This document shows, piece by piece, positions 1 through 7,361 of a DNA stretch of 8,504 nucleotides. Origin of the DNA: an uncultured Prevotellaceae bacterium (GTDB taxonomy: Bacteria; Bacteroidota; Bacteroidia; Bacteroidales; Bacteroidaceae); the NCBI GenBank assembly GCA_946539475.1, contig CAMNHM010000114.1:1-8504 (forward strand). Direction: 5' to 3'. The notes under the pieces are model-generated. The model saw nothing but the letters and a program-made list of their open reading frames with translations, was not told the DNA's origin and ran no database searches. The first letter of the stretch is position 1; every line of letters begins with the position of its first letter. Position numbers and translations under genes: made by a program.

Positions 1-417
1 ATGTTCATCGACAATGCCTCGATGCGCGTGCTTACCGAGCCTCGCTTCTTCGATGTGATCGTCACCGAAAATACCTTTGGCGACATCCTTACTGATGAGA
101 CTTCGTGTATCACTGGTTCGATGGGACTTCAGCCCTCGTCGAGTCTTGGGCTCCACACTCCTCTCTTCGAGCCAGTCCACGGTTCGTGGCCACAGGCTGC
201 TGGGCAGAATCTTGCAAACCCCGTGGCTCAGATTCTCTCTGCAGCTATGCTTCTGGAGCATTTCGGACTCCAAGCCGAAGGGGCACTCATCCGTCAGGCC
301 GTTAATGCTTCGCTCGATGCCAATGTCCGCACTCCTGAGATTCAGGTGGAGAACGGCTTACACTATGGTACGCGCGAAGTGGGGCAGTGGATTGCCGACT
401 ATATCCGCAACGCATGA
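1..417 (+). CDS. leuB: 3-isopropylmalate dehydrogenase, C-terminal part (5' end outside window)
   Basis: LeuB oxidatively decarboxylates 3-isopropylmalate to 2-oxoisocaproate in cytosolic leucine synthesis. The window opens inside the gene: 138 codons are visible against about 350 for the family, and the ATG at base 1 is an internal methionine. The recognisable parts are the stretch leading to [13 protein letters not shown] (about residues 21-33 of the fragment), whose two Asp match the metal-binding aspartates of the isocitrate/isopropylmalate dehydrogenase family, the cofactor loop [13 protein letters not shown], then [19 protein letters not shown], and a C-terminus ending in WIADYIRNA. In the cofactor loop the Asp that contacts the NAD ribose in Thermus LeuB (HGSAPD) is Gln. 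This may be normal for Bacteroidota. The stop codon overlaps the next gene's start (ATGA), so the two are probably translated from one message. Identity as LeuB rather than a close relative (isocitrate or tartrate dehydrogenase) is likely but rests on the C-terminal third only. Confidence 0.9.
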   Translation: MFIDNASMRVLTEPRFFDVIVTENTFGDILTDETSCITGSMGLQPSSSLGLHTPLFEPVHGSWPQAAGQNLANPVAQILSAAMLLEHFGLQAEGALIRQAVNASLDANVRTPEIQVENGLHYGTREVGQWIADYIRNA

Positions 418-1100
418 GGCGCTGTCTTCTTCTGCTGCTGACCACGTTGCTTGTCACCGTTGCTGCTACTGCGCAGACCGTGCAGCAGTGGCGTGATTCG
501 TTGTCGGTGTTGAGCCGGCAGATCTCGGCCCGACCGCAGTCGACTGATTTGCGGCTGCGTAAGGCAGCCGTGAATATCGAACTGGGTCAGTGGGATTATG
601 CCATCGATGAGTATGGCCGCGTGCTGGAAATCGACGACAAGAATCTGTCGGCATTGTATTTTCGTGCCTATGCCTACAATCACCTGCGACGCTATGATAT
701 GGCCCGTGCTGACTATGAGCGTTTCCTCAATATCATGCCCCGGCACTTCGAGGCCCGTTTGGGGTTGGCGATGACGAAGCGTAATCAGGGGAAGCAGATG
801 GAGGCCTTAGACGAGCTGAACCGCCTCGTCGAGATGTATCCCGACTCCGCTCTGTCGTATGCCGTGCGGGCTGGCTTCGAGATGGAGCGGGAGCAGTACG
901 AGCTGGCGCTCTATGACTGGGACGAGGCTATCAGCCGTGATGCGACGAACCTGGAATACAAGGTCTCGAAGTACAGTGCACTTTGGGCCTTGAAACGTTA
1001 TGACGAGGCGCGCCGACTGGGTGACGCCCTCGTTAAGCAGGGCGTTGAGCAATCTGTTTTAGAACCTTTACAGACTCCTCGACGGAAGCGACGTCGGTGA
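414..1100 (+). CDS. Secreted tetratricopeptide-repeat protein
   Basis: A 228-residue protein, function unknown. The N-terminus is a clear Sec signal peptide: MRRC, then a run of Leu/Val/Thr, then ATA-Q with predicted signal peptidase I cleavage after Ala20, so the mature protein should be periplasmic or cell-envelope. It is followed by about five TPR units of 34 residues (roughly 44-77, 78-111, 112-145, 146-179 and 180-213), with typical patterns such as [20 protein letters not shown] and [14 protein letters not shown]. TPRs make superhelical protein-binding scaffolds; no catalytic domain is present. The tail is very basic (TPRRKRRR). I chose the ATG at 414, which overlaps the leuB stop, rather than the in-frame ATG at 387: the upstream start would put nine extra residues, including MDCRLYPQR, before the signal peptide. 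The last 68 bp overlap the end of mfd on the other strand. The partner is unknown. Confidence 0.85.
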   Translation: MRRCLLLLLTTLLVTVAATAQTVQQWRDSLSVLSRQISARPQSTDLRLRKAAVNIELGQWDYAIDEYGRVLEIDDKNLSALYFRAYAYNHLRRYDMARADYERFLNIMPRHFEARLGLAMTKRNQGKQMEALDELNRLVEMYPDSALSYAVRAGFEMEREQYELALYDWDEAISRDATNLEYKVSKYSALWALKRYDEARRLGDALVKQGVEQSVLEPLQTPRRKRRR

Positions 1101-4100
1101 TGACCATTGTGCGTCGCCCATTCTGCTCACGGAGGCTGCAACGGCGCACGTTCTCAGCAGCGTAGTCGATGATGTGTCCGAAAGTATCGCTATCGTAGAA
1201 CGGGCTGTTGGTAGCCGAGACAAAGTTGAGGAACATGCGTCCTTGCTTCAGCATAATGCGTTCGCATCCCAGCTGCTTCCCCAGTCGTCTGAGGGGTACG
1301 ACCTGCAGCAACTCCAGTCCTGTCGTAGGCATCTTTCCAAAGCGGTCAGTCATGCGTTGCTGATAGGCTTCGAGCTCACGGTCGTCTTTGATGTTGTCCA
1401 ATTCGCGGTAGAGCAGCATGCGTTCCGCGTCGCTAGGCACATAGCTGTCGGGGAAGTACAGCTCGAGGTCGGTGTCGACTACGCAGTCGGTCACGAATCC
1501 ACTTCCGTCCTCTGTGCCGGGTATCTGTAACCTGATGCTGCTCCTGCTTCCTCCCTTGTCCGTCGAGCGGCCTTCTTTCGTGGATGGCGTCGGCTGTTCT
1601 TCGTTTCTTAGCTCAACCATTGCCTCGTTGAGAATTTTCTGGTAGGTCTCATATCCCAGGTCGCTGATGAATCCACTCTGCTCGGCACCCAGCAGGTTGC
1701 CGGCACCGCGGATGTCGAGATCCTGCATGGCGATGTTGATACCACTGCCCAGGTCGCTGAAGTTCTCGAGAGCCTCCAGTCGCCGACGGCTATCGTCGGG
1801 AAGGACAGCGAGAGGTGGTGCCAGCAGATAGCAGAATGCTTTCCTGTTTCCGCGTCCTACTCGGCCACGCATCTGGTGTAGGTCGCTCAGTCCGAAGTTA
1901 TGCGCAGCATTGATGATAATCGTGTTGGCATTGGGAATGTCGATACCGTTCTCGACGATGGTCGTTGAAAGTAGCACGTCGTAGTCGTAGTTCGAGAAGT
2001 CGAGTACAATCTTTTCCAGCTCGTCGGGTTTCATCTGCCCATGACCGATAGCTACCCGACAGTCGGGTATGTACTTGACTATTAGCTCTTTCAGGTGGAT
2101 AAGGTCGTTGATGCGGTTATTGACGAAGAACACCTGTCCGTTGCGGCTCATCTCGAAGTTGATGGCCTCTGTGATGATGTCGGGCGAGAAGGTGTGTATC
2201 TCCGTCTGTATGGGGTAGCGGTTTGGCGGCGGTGTCTGGATGATGCTCAGGTCGCGGGCTCCTACGAGCGAGAACTGTAATGTGCGTGGGATGGGGGTTG
2301 CCGACATCGTCAGCGTGTCGACATTGGTCTTCATCTGGCGTAGCTTTTCTTTCGTCGACACTCCGAACTTCTGCTCTTCGTCGATGATGAGCAGACCGAG
2401 GTCCTTGAATTTCACCGTCTTGCCAATCAGCTTGTGTGTGCCGATTAGAATGTCGATTTTCCCGTCGGCCAAGTCTTTGAGCAACTCGGAAGTCTGCTTG
2501 GCACTACGGGCTCGGGTGAGGTAGTCTACTCGCACGGGCATGTCCTTCAGCCGCGAGCAGAAGGTGTGATAGTGCTGATAGGCGAGCACCGTCGTCGGCA
2601 CCAGCACGGCCACCTGCTTGCCGTCGGTGGCAGCCTTGAAGGCGGCTCGCACGGCAACTTCAGTCTTTCCGAAGCCCACATCGCCACAGACGAGACGGTC
2701 CATGGGCTGCGGGCGCTCCATGTCGGCCTTTACGTCCTGTGTGGCTTTCAGTTGGTCGGGGGTGTCCTCATAGACGAAGCTGGCTTCCAGCTCATGCTGC
2801 AAGTAGGAGTCGTGGCTGAAGGCGAAGCCCCGCTGCTGCCGGCGTGTGGCATAGAGGCGTATAAGGTCGCGGGCGATGTCCTTGATGTTCTTCTTCGTGC
2901 GCTCCTTCAGCCGTTCCCACTGTCCGGTGCCCAACGTCGACACACGTGGTTGCTGGCCGCCCTCTTGTGACTTGTATTTTGAGACCTTGTAAAGTGAGTG
3001 TATCGAGACGTAGATGGCGTCGCCATGCTGATAGATAATCTTGATGGTCTCCTGGTGGCCCTCTCCGTTGGGCAGTGGCATCCTGACGAGTCCTCCGAAC
3101 TTCCCTATTCCGTGGTCGATGTGTACTACGTAATCGCCTATCTCAAACTGTTGTATCTCTTTCAGCGTCAGCGCCACCTTTCCCGATCGTGCCTTGTCGC
3201 TTTTGAGGTTGTACTTATGGAAGCGGTCGAATATCTGGTGGTCGGTGAACAGGCAGAGCCGCAGGTCGTGGTCCACGTAACCTTCGTGAAGCGTCTTGTT
3301 GACACCAGTGAACGTTATGTCCTTCCGCTCGGCGAAAATGTCTCTCAGGCGTTCTATCTGCTTACTGCTGTCGGCAAGGATGTACAGTTTGTAGCCTTTC
3401 AGCAGGTAGTCTTCCAGCGAAGGCATCAGCAGGTCGAAATTCTTGTGGAAGAGGGGCTGGGGCGAGGTGTTGAAGCTGACGGTGGCCTTGTCGTTGCGTT
3501 GCGAACGGAGCTCGATGCGTAGGTATGGCTCGCTGTCGCTGGCAAACAGTGTGCCACTGATGATCTGGTTGTCGCGCTGCATCTCCAGCTCTATCTGGCG
3601 TGCCTCCATTTCGGTGGCGCCCTCCAGCCGTTCGGTCTTGGCCTGTTGGGAGAACCCCTCCTGATAGGCGCGCTCCACGGCCTCGTGCACGTACTGATAG
3701 TTTTTGAAAACGAGGACGCTGTCGGCGGGCAGGAATCTGAGCAGCGACTCCTTCTGTTGCTCTGCTGTCAGTTCAGGCACGATGTCTACACGCTGGCGGC
3801 GCTCCTTCGACAACTGGTTCTCTACCTCGAACGTGCGGATAGAGTCGATCTCGTCGCCGAAGAAGTCGATGCGAAAGGGGTATTCGTGACTATAGCTGAA
3901 CACGTCGAGTATGCTACCGCGCAGGGCGAACTGTCCTGGCTCGTAGACGTAGTCGACTTCGCGGAAGCCCAGCTGGCGCAGCTCTTCGGTGACGTTGTCA
4001 GTCTCTATTGTCTGTCCTTGTTCCAGGGAGAGCGTGCGGGTGTCGAGCTGTCGGCGCGTGACCACCATCTCAGCCAGTGCCTCGGGGTAGGTGATGACGA

Positions 4101-4464
4101 TGGGCGACTGCTGTTGGGCGCTGTGCGTCGAAAGCCTTGTGAGTACCTCTGTGCGGAGAATCTCGCTGGCCGAGTCTTTCTGCCCGTACTTGATGGCGCG
4201 CTTGTAGGAAGAGGGGAAGAAGAGCACGTCCTCGTCGCCCCTGAGCTGGGTCATGTCGTGATAGAAATACCCCGCGTCGTCAGCATCCTGGAGCACGAAC
4301 AACAGCACTCTCTCGGTCGTCAGTGCACCGAACACTACGGCAACCGACGAGGCTGACAGTCCCTCGACGGTAATCAGACGTTTCGGCTCTTTCGCAATAG
4401 CTTTTTGTAGTGCCTTTACCAGCGGCGATCGGCTGTAAAAGGCCTCCAGCTCTCGTATCTCCAT
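1033..4464 (-). CDS. mfd: Transcription-repair coupling factor Mfd
   Basis: Mfd is an ATP-driven DNA translocase that pushes stalled RNA polymerase off damaged DNA and recruits UvrA. The 1143-residue product has the full family layout. A UvrB-like N-terminal module includes [10 protein letters not shown] (175-184), matching the UvrA-contact region. The CarD-like RNA-polymerase interaction domain has [10 protein letters not shown] (447-456). The RecG-like motor has Walker A GDVGFGKT (594-601), the DEEQ box (695-698), SATPIPRT (721-728), VENGIDIP (837-844) and MRGRVGRG (865-872), followed by RGAGNLLG of the translocation/relay region (from 919). A hydrophilic linker at about 954-979, rich in Ser, Thr, Gly and charged residues, precedes the C-terminal TRCF domain (about 995-1143). 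I start at the ATG at 4464, 4 bp after the stop of the upstream Rid-family gene; an in-frame TTG at 4482 would overlap that gene and is less likely. No separate promoter is visible, so expression probably depends on the upstream gene. Confidence 0.97.
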   Translation of the reverse strand: MEIRELEAFYSRSPLVKALQKAIAKEPKRLITVEGLSASSVAVVFGALTTERVLLFVLQDADDAGYFYHDMTQLRGDEDVLFFPSSYKRAIKYGQKDSASEILRTEVLTRLSTHSAQQQSPIVITYPEALAEMVVTRRQLDTRTLSLEQGQTIETDNVTEELRQLGFREVDYVYEPGQFALRGSILDVFSYSHEYPFRIDFFGDEIDSIRTFEVENQLSKERRQRVDIVPELTAEQQKESLLRFLPADSVLVFKNYQYVHEAVERAYQEGFSQQAKTERLEGATEMEARQIELEMQRDNQIISGTLFASDSEPYLRIELRSQRNDKATVSFNTSPQPLFHKNFDLLMPSLEDYLLKGYKLYILADSSKQIERLRDIFAERKDITFTGVNKTLHEGYVDHDLRLCLFTDHQIFDRFHKYNLKSDKARSGKVALTLKEIQQFEIGDYVVHIDHGIGKFGGLVRMPLPNGEGHQETIKIIYQHGDAIYVSIHSLYKVSKYKSQEGGQQPRVSTLGTGQWERLKERTKKNIKDIARDLIRLYATRRQQRGFAFSHDSYLQHELEASFVYEDTPDQLKATQDVKADMERPQPMDRLVCGDVGFGKTEVAVRAAFKAATDGKQVAVLVPTTVLAYQHYHTFCSRLKDMPVRVDYLTRARSAKQTSELLKDLADGKIDILIGTHKLIGKTVKFKDLGLLIIDEEQKFGVSTKEKLRQMKTNVDTLTMSATPIPRTLQFSLVGARDLSIIQTPPPNRYPIQTEIHTFSPDIITEAINFEMSRNGQVFFVNNRINDLIHLKELIVKYIPDCRVAIGHGQMKPDELEKIVLDFSNYDYDVLLSTTIVENGIDIPNANTIIINAAHNFGLSDLHQMRGRVGRGNRKAFCYLLAPPLAVLPDDSRRRLEALENFSDLGSGINIAMQDLDIRGAGNLLGAEQSGFISDLGYETYQKILNEAMVELRNEEQPTPSTKEGRSTDKGGSRSSIRLQIPGTEDGSGFVTDCVVDTDLELYFPDSYVPSDAERMLLYRELDNIKDDRELEAYQQRMTDRFGKMPTTGLELLQVVPLRRLGKQLGCERIMLKQGRMFLNFVSATNSPFYDSDTFGHIIDYAAENVRRCSLREQNGRRTMVITDVASVEESVKVLKQIAQRPA

Positions 4465-4468
4465 GGGG

Positions 4469-5602
4469 TCAGAGGTCAGCAAACTCTTTGTGCGAGATGT
4501 CTTTCACGGCCATACATTCCATTTCCACCAGCCATCCTGAGCGGCATACTGGCGCATGGACGATGACGAGCGGCTTTTCAGGGAAACGCTCCTCATAGAG
4601 ATGCTTCACGGTGAGATAGTCGGCAGTGTCGCGCAGGTAGACAATCATCATGCTGACATTGTCGTACGTACAGTCAGCTTCCTTGAGCAACGCTTCGACG
4701 TTCTCCCAAAGTCGGTGGGTCTGCTGCCCTACGTCCTTGGGGTGCACAATTTGTCCCTTGTTGTCGATGCTGGCAGTACCCGAGATGAATACATGTCGGC
4801 GGTCACCATAGTCGATGTAAGTACCTCGCTCGAACGATACACCGTAGTCGCTGGTACGGTTCAGGTGCGACGAGGCATAGAGGTAGTGCACCTGTTCCTC
4901 TCTGATGCCAGCCACGGCATAGTTGTCCATCTGGGTGAGCACGCAGGGATCCTGTGCGCGTCCGCCGATGCCCGTCGAGGCGATGAAGTGGGTGTCGTGA
5001 GTCAAGCCTTGTGTGAAGAATACCTGGTTGCGGGCCCTCACCACACCTCCGTAGTTCAGGTCGATGTCGCTGACGAAGAGCCACGTGCGGAGGCAGTTGT
5101 CCTTCAGTTTGCATCCTTCCTGCGCCAGCTGCATCACATACTCGTTGAAGAGCAGGCGCGTCTGGTACTCCGAGTTAGCGGCGAGGTTGTGGGCTGAGCC
5201 GTTCCACAAGTGGCGGTATTGCCCGTGGCAGGCTTCGTAGAGCCCGCCGTCAGTGAGCCGTGTACTGACACCAGTCATGAGGTAGGCCCACAGCGCCAGT
5301 TTCGTGCCGTCGAGCGGTGCCTGCTGTATGATGCTCTTGGCGCAGTCGCTCGTGTCGGAGGCCATCACCTCGTCGGCCTGGTTGGCAGCGTCGCTGAGGA
5401 AATAGCGCTTAAACACCGCTACTGCGCCTGGCAGGTGCTCAGCGATGATTTGCTGATAGGTGTCCAGCACGGCGTCGAGTTGCTGCTGATAGGGGAGTGT
5501 CTTGGCGGTCATGCGAATCATCACATGGTACTCGCTGACCTCGCCTTTGATGAACTTGAATATCCTTGCTTCTGTACGGTTGAATTGCAATGTTTGATTC
5601 AT
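4469..5602 (-). CDS. Two-domain Rid-superfamily protein (FkbO/Hyg5 chorismatase-like architecture)
   Basis: A 377-residue cytosolic protein; no signal peptide with the chosen start. The C-terminal half is a YjgF/RidA fold: RHVFISGTASID (269-280), HPKDVGQQTHRLWENVEALL (287-306), then VCRSGWLVEMECMAV (352-366). Arg354 and Glu360/Glu362 line up with the conserved Arg and acidic residues of the RidA pocket. The middle part (CLRTWLFVSDID at 170-181, then ARNQVFF and ASTGIGGRAQDP) follows the pattern seen in FkbO/Hyg5/XanB2 chorismatases, which are also built from two Rid-like domains. Whether this protein acts on chorismate, on reactive enamine/imine metabolites like RidA, or on something else cannot be told. 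The start is the ATG at 5602; a longer reading frame from 5686 adds 28 basic and hydrophobic residues but runs through the -7 promoter box, so it is rejected. The leader is A-rich (AAAATAAAGAAATC before ATG), as is usual in Bacteroidota. It is the first gene of an apparent operon with mfd. Confidence 0.82.
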   Translation of the reverse strand: MNQTLQFNRTEARIFKFIKGEVSEYHVMIRMTAKTLPYQQQLDAVLDTYQQIIAEHLPGAVAVFKRYFLSDAANQADEVMASDTSDCAKSIIQQAPLDGTKLALWAYLMTGVSTRLTDGGLYEACHGQYRHLWNGSAHNLAANSEYQTRLLFNEYVMQLAQEGCKLKDNCLRTWLFVSDIDLNYGGVVRARNQVFFTQGLTHDTHFIASTGIGGRAQDPCVLTQMDNYAVAGIREEQVHYLYASSHLNRTSDYGVSFERGTYIDYGDRRHVFISGTASIDNKGQIVHPKDVGQQTHRLWENVEALLKEADCTYDNVSMMIVYLRDTADYLTVKHLYEERFPEKPLVIVHAPVCRSGWLVEMECMAVKDISHKEFADL

Positions 5603-5621
5603 GATTTCTTTATTTTGCCTG

Positions 5622-5629
5622 CAAAGGTA
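5622..5629 (-). promoter_or_regulatory. Bacteroidota -7 promoter box (TACCTTTG) for the Rid-mfd operon
   Basis: Read on the minus strand the box is TACCTTTG, a perfect match to the Bacteroidota sigma-ABfr -7 consensus TAnnTTTG. It ends 19 bases before the ATG at 5602, giving a predicted leader of roughly 15 nt. The -33 position has only a T-rich stretch (TTTTTC) rather than a clean TTTG. Confidence 0.7.
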
Positions 5630-5630
5630 C

Positions 5631-5658
5631 AAAAAAGGAATGAAAAATCTCCTTTTTT
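5631..5658. repeat. 9-bp perfect inverted repeat in the divergent promoter region
   Basis: AAAAAAGGA (5631-5639) and TCCTTTTTT (5650-5658) are exact reverse complements around a 10-bp centre. The repeat lies just upstream of the leftward -7 box, over its -33 zone, and upstream of the rightward promoter. It could be an operator for a dimeric regulator, or just a low-complexity A/T-run pair; only two positions per arm are G or C. Confidence 0.35.
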
Positions 5659-5671
5659 TAGCGTGGAATGT

Positions 5672-5701
5672 TTTGTTTTTCATCAAAAATGACTACCTTT
5701 G
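5672..5701 (+). promoter_or_regulatory. Bacteroidota promoter (TTTG / TACCTTTG) for the hemerythrin-LuxR regulator
   Basis: TTTG at 5672-5675 and TACCTTTG at 5694-5701 match the -33 and -7 elements of the Bacteroidota primary sigma factor, separated by 18 bp. The start codon at 5729 lies 27 bases beyond the -7 box, so the leader should be about 20 nt. This is the best-formed promoter in the window. It points away from the Rid-mfd promoter, so the two share the 126-bp gap. Confidence 0.78.
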
Positions 5702-5728
5702 CATGCGGTTAACACATGTTCATAGACA

Positions 5729-6694
5729 ATGAGACAGTTGAAAATGTACGAGGCTGACGATAAGATGATCAACCTCATCCGTGATAACTACGACCTCCTG
5801 CCGATGCTCGGCGCATTCGGGATTAGTTTAGGGTTTGGCGACAATACCGTCAGTCAGACTTGCCAGAACAACGATGTCGACACCTATACCTTCCTGGCAG
5901 TGGTGAACTTCATCATCAATGGACAGGGCGTCGCTGACGACGACGATCAGTTGTCGGTGCCGACGCTGATTCGATACCTTGAGGCCAGCCATGCCTATTA
6001 TCTTGATTTCCAGTTGCCGTTCATACGCAGGGAGCTTGAGGATAGCCTCATTCCCGACGATTCTCTGGGGCAGCTTATCCTCCGCTTCTATGACGAGTAC
6101 GCCCACGAGATACGCCGTCATATGCACTACGAGCAGCGCGTGCTCTTCCCTTACGTCAAAGGGCTGATCGAGGGCCATCCTTCCGATAATGGATATACCA
6201 TCGAGACCTTTTCTCGACAGCACGGACAAGCCGACAAGAAGCTGCGCGAGCTGAAACTGCTGATCATCAAGTACCTCCCCAGCGACGGGCTGCATAACAA
6301 TAAGCTGACGGCGACGCTCCACGATATCTACGACAACGAGAAATGGCTGCAGCAGCACGGGCAGGTCGAGGATCATGTTTTTGTGCCTGCTATCCGCCGT
6401 CTGGAGCGGAAACTATATCAGAGCGATGTCACGCGCAACATCACCGAGATGGTTTTCAAGAGTGGGGTGGGGCAGAGTCAGGATGCCATCTCCGACCGCG
6501 AGCGTGACGTCATCATCGCCATCGTTCAGGGCATGTCGAACAAGGAGATTGCCGACCACCTCTTTATTTCCGTCAACACCGTCATCACCCACCGCCGCAA
6601 TATTGCCCGCAAACTGCAGATCCATTCCGCCGCCGGGCTCACTATTTACGCCATCGTCAATGGGCTGGTCGATATCTCTAGCGTGAAGCTCTAA
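5729..6694 (+). CDS. LuxR-type transcriptional regulator with RIC/ScdA-like and hemerythrin diiron domains
   Basis: A 321-residue cytosolic protein joining an iron-binding sensor to a DNA-binding domain. Residues about 8-62 resemble the N-terminal domain of RIC/ScdA/YtfE iron-cluster repair proteins (NYDLLPMLGAFGI, then a TC at 44-45), but the family's Cys-Cys pair is replaced by Gly35-Phe36. Residues about 78-228 are a hemerythrin-type four-helix domain. All six ligands known from E. coli YtfE appear at matching spacing: His88, His131 and Glu135 (HMHYE), His165 (RQHGQ), His210 and Glu214 (HGQVE). Residues about 255-300 are a LuxR/GerE helix-turn-helix with DRERDVIIAIVQG, NKEIADHLFIS and TVITHRRNIARKL. 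There is no receiver domain, so this is best read as a one-component regulator sensing O2, NO or iron/redox state; the ligand is inferred. I use the ATG at 5729; Met6 at 5744 is a possible alternative. Confidence 0.88.
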   Translation: MRQLKMYEADDKMINLIRDNYDLLPMLGAFGISLGFGDNTVSQTCQNNDVDTYTFLAVVNFIINGQGVADDDDQLSVPTLIRYLEASHAYYLDFQLPFIRRELEDSLIPDDSLGQLILRFYDEYAHEIRRHMHYEQRVLFPYVKGLIEGHPSDNGYTIETFSRQHGQADKKLRELKLLIIKYLPSDGLHNNKLTATLHDIYDNEKWLQQHGQVEDHVFVPAIRRLERKLYQSDVTRNITEMVFKSGVGQSQDAISDRERDVIIAIVQGMSNKEIADHLFISVNTVITHRRNIARKLQIHSAAGLTIYAIVNGLVDISSVKL

Positions 6695-6713
6695 TTGGTA
6701 TCTCTCACAAAAG

Positions 6714-7304
6714 TCAAATCTTGCTGATGTCGACGTAACCATGCATCACGGCATAGATGGTCAGCGAGCTGACGCTCTTCACCCCCAGCTTCTCCATGAT
6801 GTTCTTGCGGTGAGTAATCACCGTCGACAGGCCGATGTGCAGCTGGTCGGCTATCTCTTTGTTGATGAACCCCTTCACAATGAGCACCATCACCTCAGCC
6901 TCGCGGTCAGTCAGCAGGCGGGGCTCGTCACCGCTGTGGATGGGGATGTGGCTCCTGCCACCATGACTTTTCTGTTCGAGCATCAGCAGCTGGCGCACAA
7001 GCAGCGACTCCGACACGTTGACACTGATGCAATGGAAGTCGGACAGGCGGCTGCCGTCTGCAGTCATCGTCAACACAATCGTCTTCCGGCGATGCTCCAT
7101 GAAGAAGTCCCTGTTCTCCAGAACAATATTCATCGCCACGAAATAGTGTACGTACGCCTCCGGGTGGTTGGCGCAGAAAGCTGCCATTGAGTCGAACGTG
7201 TCGATTTCCAACATGGTAATCAACGACTGAAGCAACTGCTTCAGCCCCATTGCCGCCAAGGTGTTGGGGTCGATAATTGCAAACTTCAGACCTACTTCGT
7301 TCAT
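6714..7304 (-). CDS. LuxR-family transcriptional regulator with degenerate receiver domain
   Basis: A 196-residue protein. Residues about 5-110 look like a response-regulator receiver (LKFAIIDPNTLAAMGLKQLL resembles the first strand and helix), but only Asp12 remains of the usual acidic pair. No Asp sits in the expected phospho-acceptor strand (HYFVAMNIVL, 53-62), and the conserved Lys near SVNVSES is missing. It is therefore a pseudo-receiver, unlikely to be controlled by phosphorylation. Residues about 132-176 are a LuxR/GerE helix-turn-helix (LTDREAEVMVLIVKG, NKEIADQLHIG, TVITHRKNIMEKL), followed by a tail (SLTIYAVMHGYVDISKI) that closely matches the tail of the convergent hemerythrin regulator. 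No histidine kinase is nearby. The ATG at 7304 is chosen; an in-frame TTG at 7316 lies inside the promoter box. Target genes are unknown. Confidence 0.85.
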   Translation of the reverse strand: MNEVGLKFAIIDPNTLAAMGLKQLLQSLITMLEIDTFDSMAAFCANHPEAYVHYFVAMNIVLENRDFFMEHRRKTIVLTMTADGSRLSDFHCISVNVSESLLVRQLLMLEQKSHGGRSHIPIHSGDEPRLLTDREAEVMVLIVKGFINKEIADQLHIGLSTVITHRKNIMEKLGVKSVSSLTIYAVMHGYVDISKI

Positions 7305-7313
7305 TTCTGGCTG

Positions 7314-7321
7314 CAAAGATA
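7314..7321 (-). promoter_or_regulatory. Bacteroidota -7 promoter box (TATCTTTG) for the pseudo-receiver LuxR gene
   Basis: On the minus strand the box TATCTTTG fits TAnnTTTG exactly. Only nine bases separate it from the ATG at 7304, so the transcript probably has a leader of about five nucleotides or fewer. A T-rich segment (TGTTTTC, near 7336-7342) sits at the -33 position without a full TTTG. Confidence 0.65.
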
Positions 7322-7361
7322 GGCAAAAAATAGGAGAAAACAGCCATTCTTGGTTACAAAT

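Noticed and set aside
387..413. Earlier ATG for the TPR gene, within leuB
   Set aside because: It would put nine residues in front of a well-formed signal peptide; the ATG at 414 overlaps the leuB stop in the usual coupled manner.
3646..4356. A 236-codon open frame on the plus strand inside mfd
   Set aside because: It is antisense to a clearly conserved part of mfd, has no recognisable domain and no promoter; GC-rich coding DNA often leaves such open frames on the other strand. The same holds for the open frames at 2566-2970 and 2998-3522.
4465..4482. TTG start for Mfd, six residues longer
   Set aside because: It would overlap the Rid-family gene and uses a rarer start codon, while an ATG lies 4 bp after that gene's stop.
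4556..5197. A 213-codon plus-strand open frame antisense to the Rid-family gene
   Set aside because: The minus strand encodes a protein with conserved Rid motifs across this whole span; the plus frame has no family features or start signals.
5603..5686. An N-terminal extension of 28 residues on the Rid-family protein
   Set aside because: It would have to be translated from upstream of the -7 promoter box at 5622-5629; the extension is basic and low-complexity, and the ATG at 5602 has an A-rich leader.
5716..5757. Out-of-frame 13-codon upstream reading frame overlapping the hemerythrin regulator's start
   Set aside because: The ATG lies 13 bases before the chosen start and would be in the leader, but there is no ribosome-binding signal and no regulatory feature in the peptide; probably chance.
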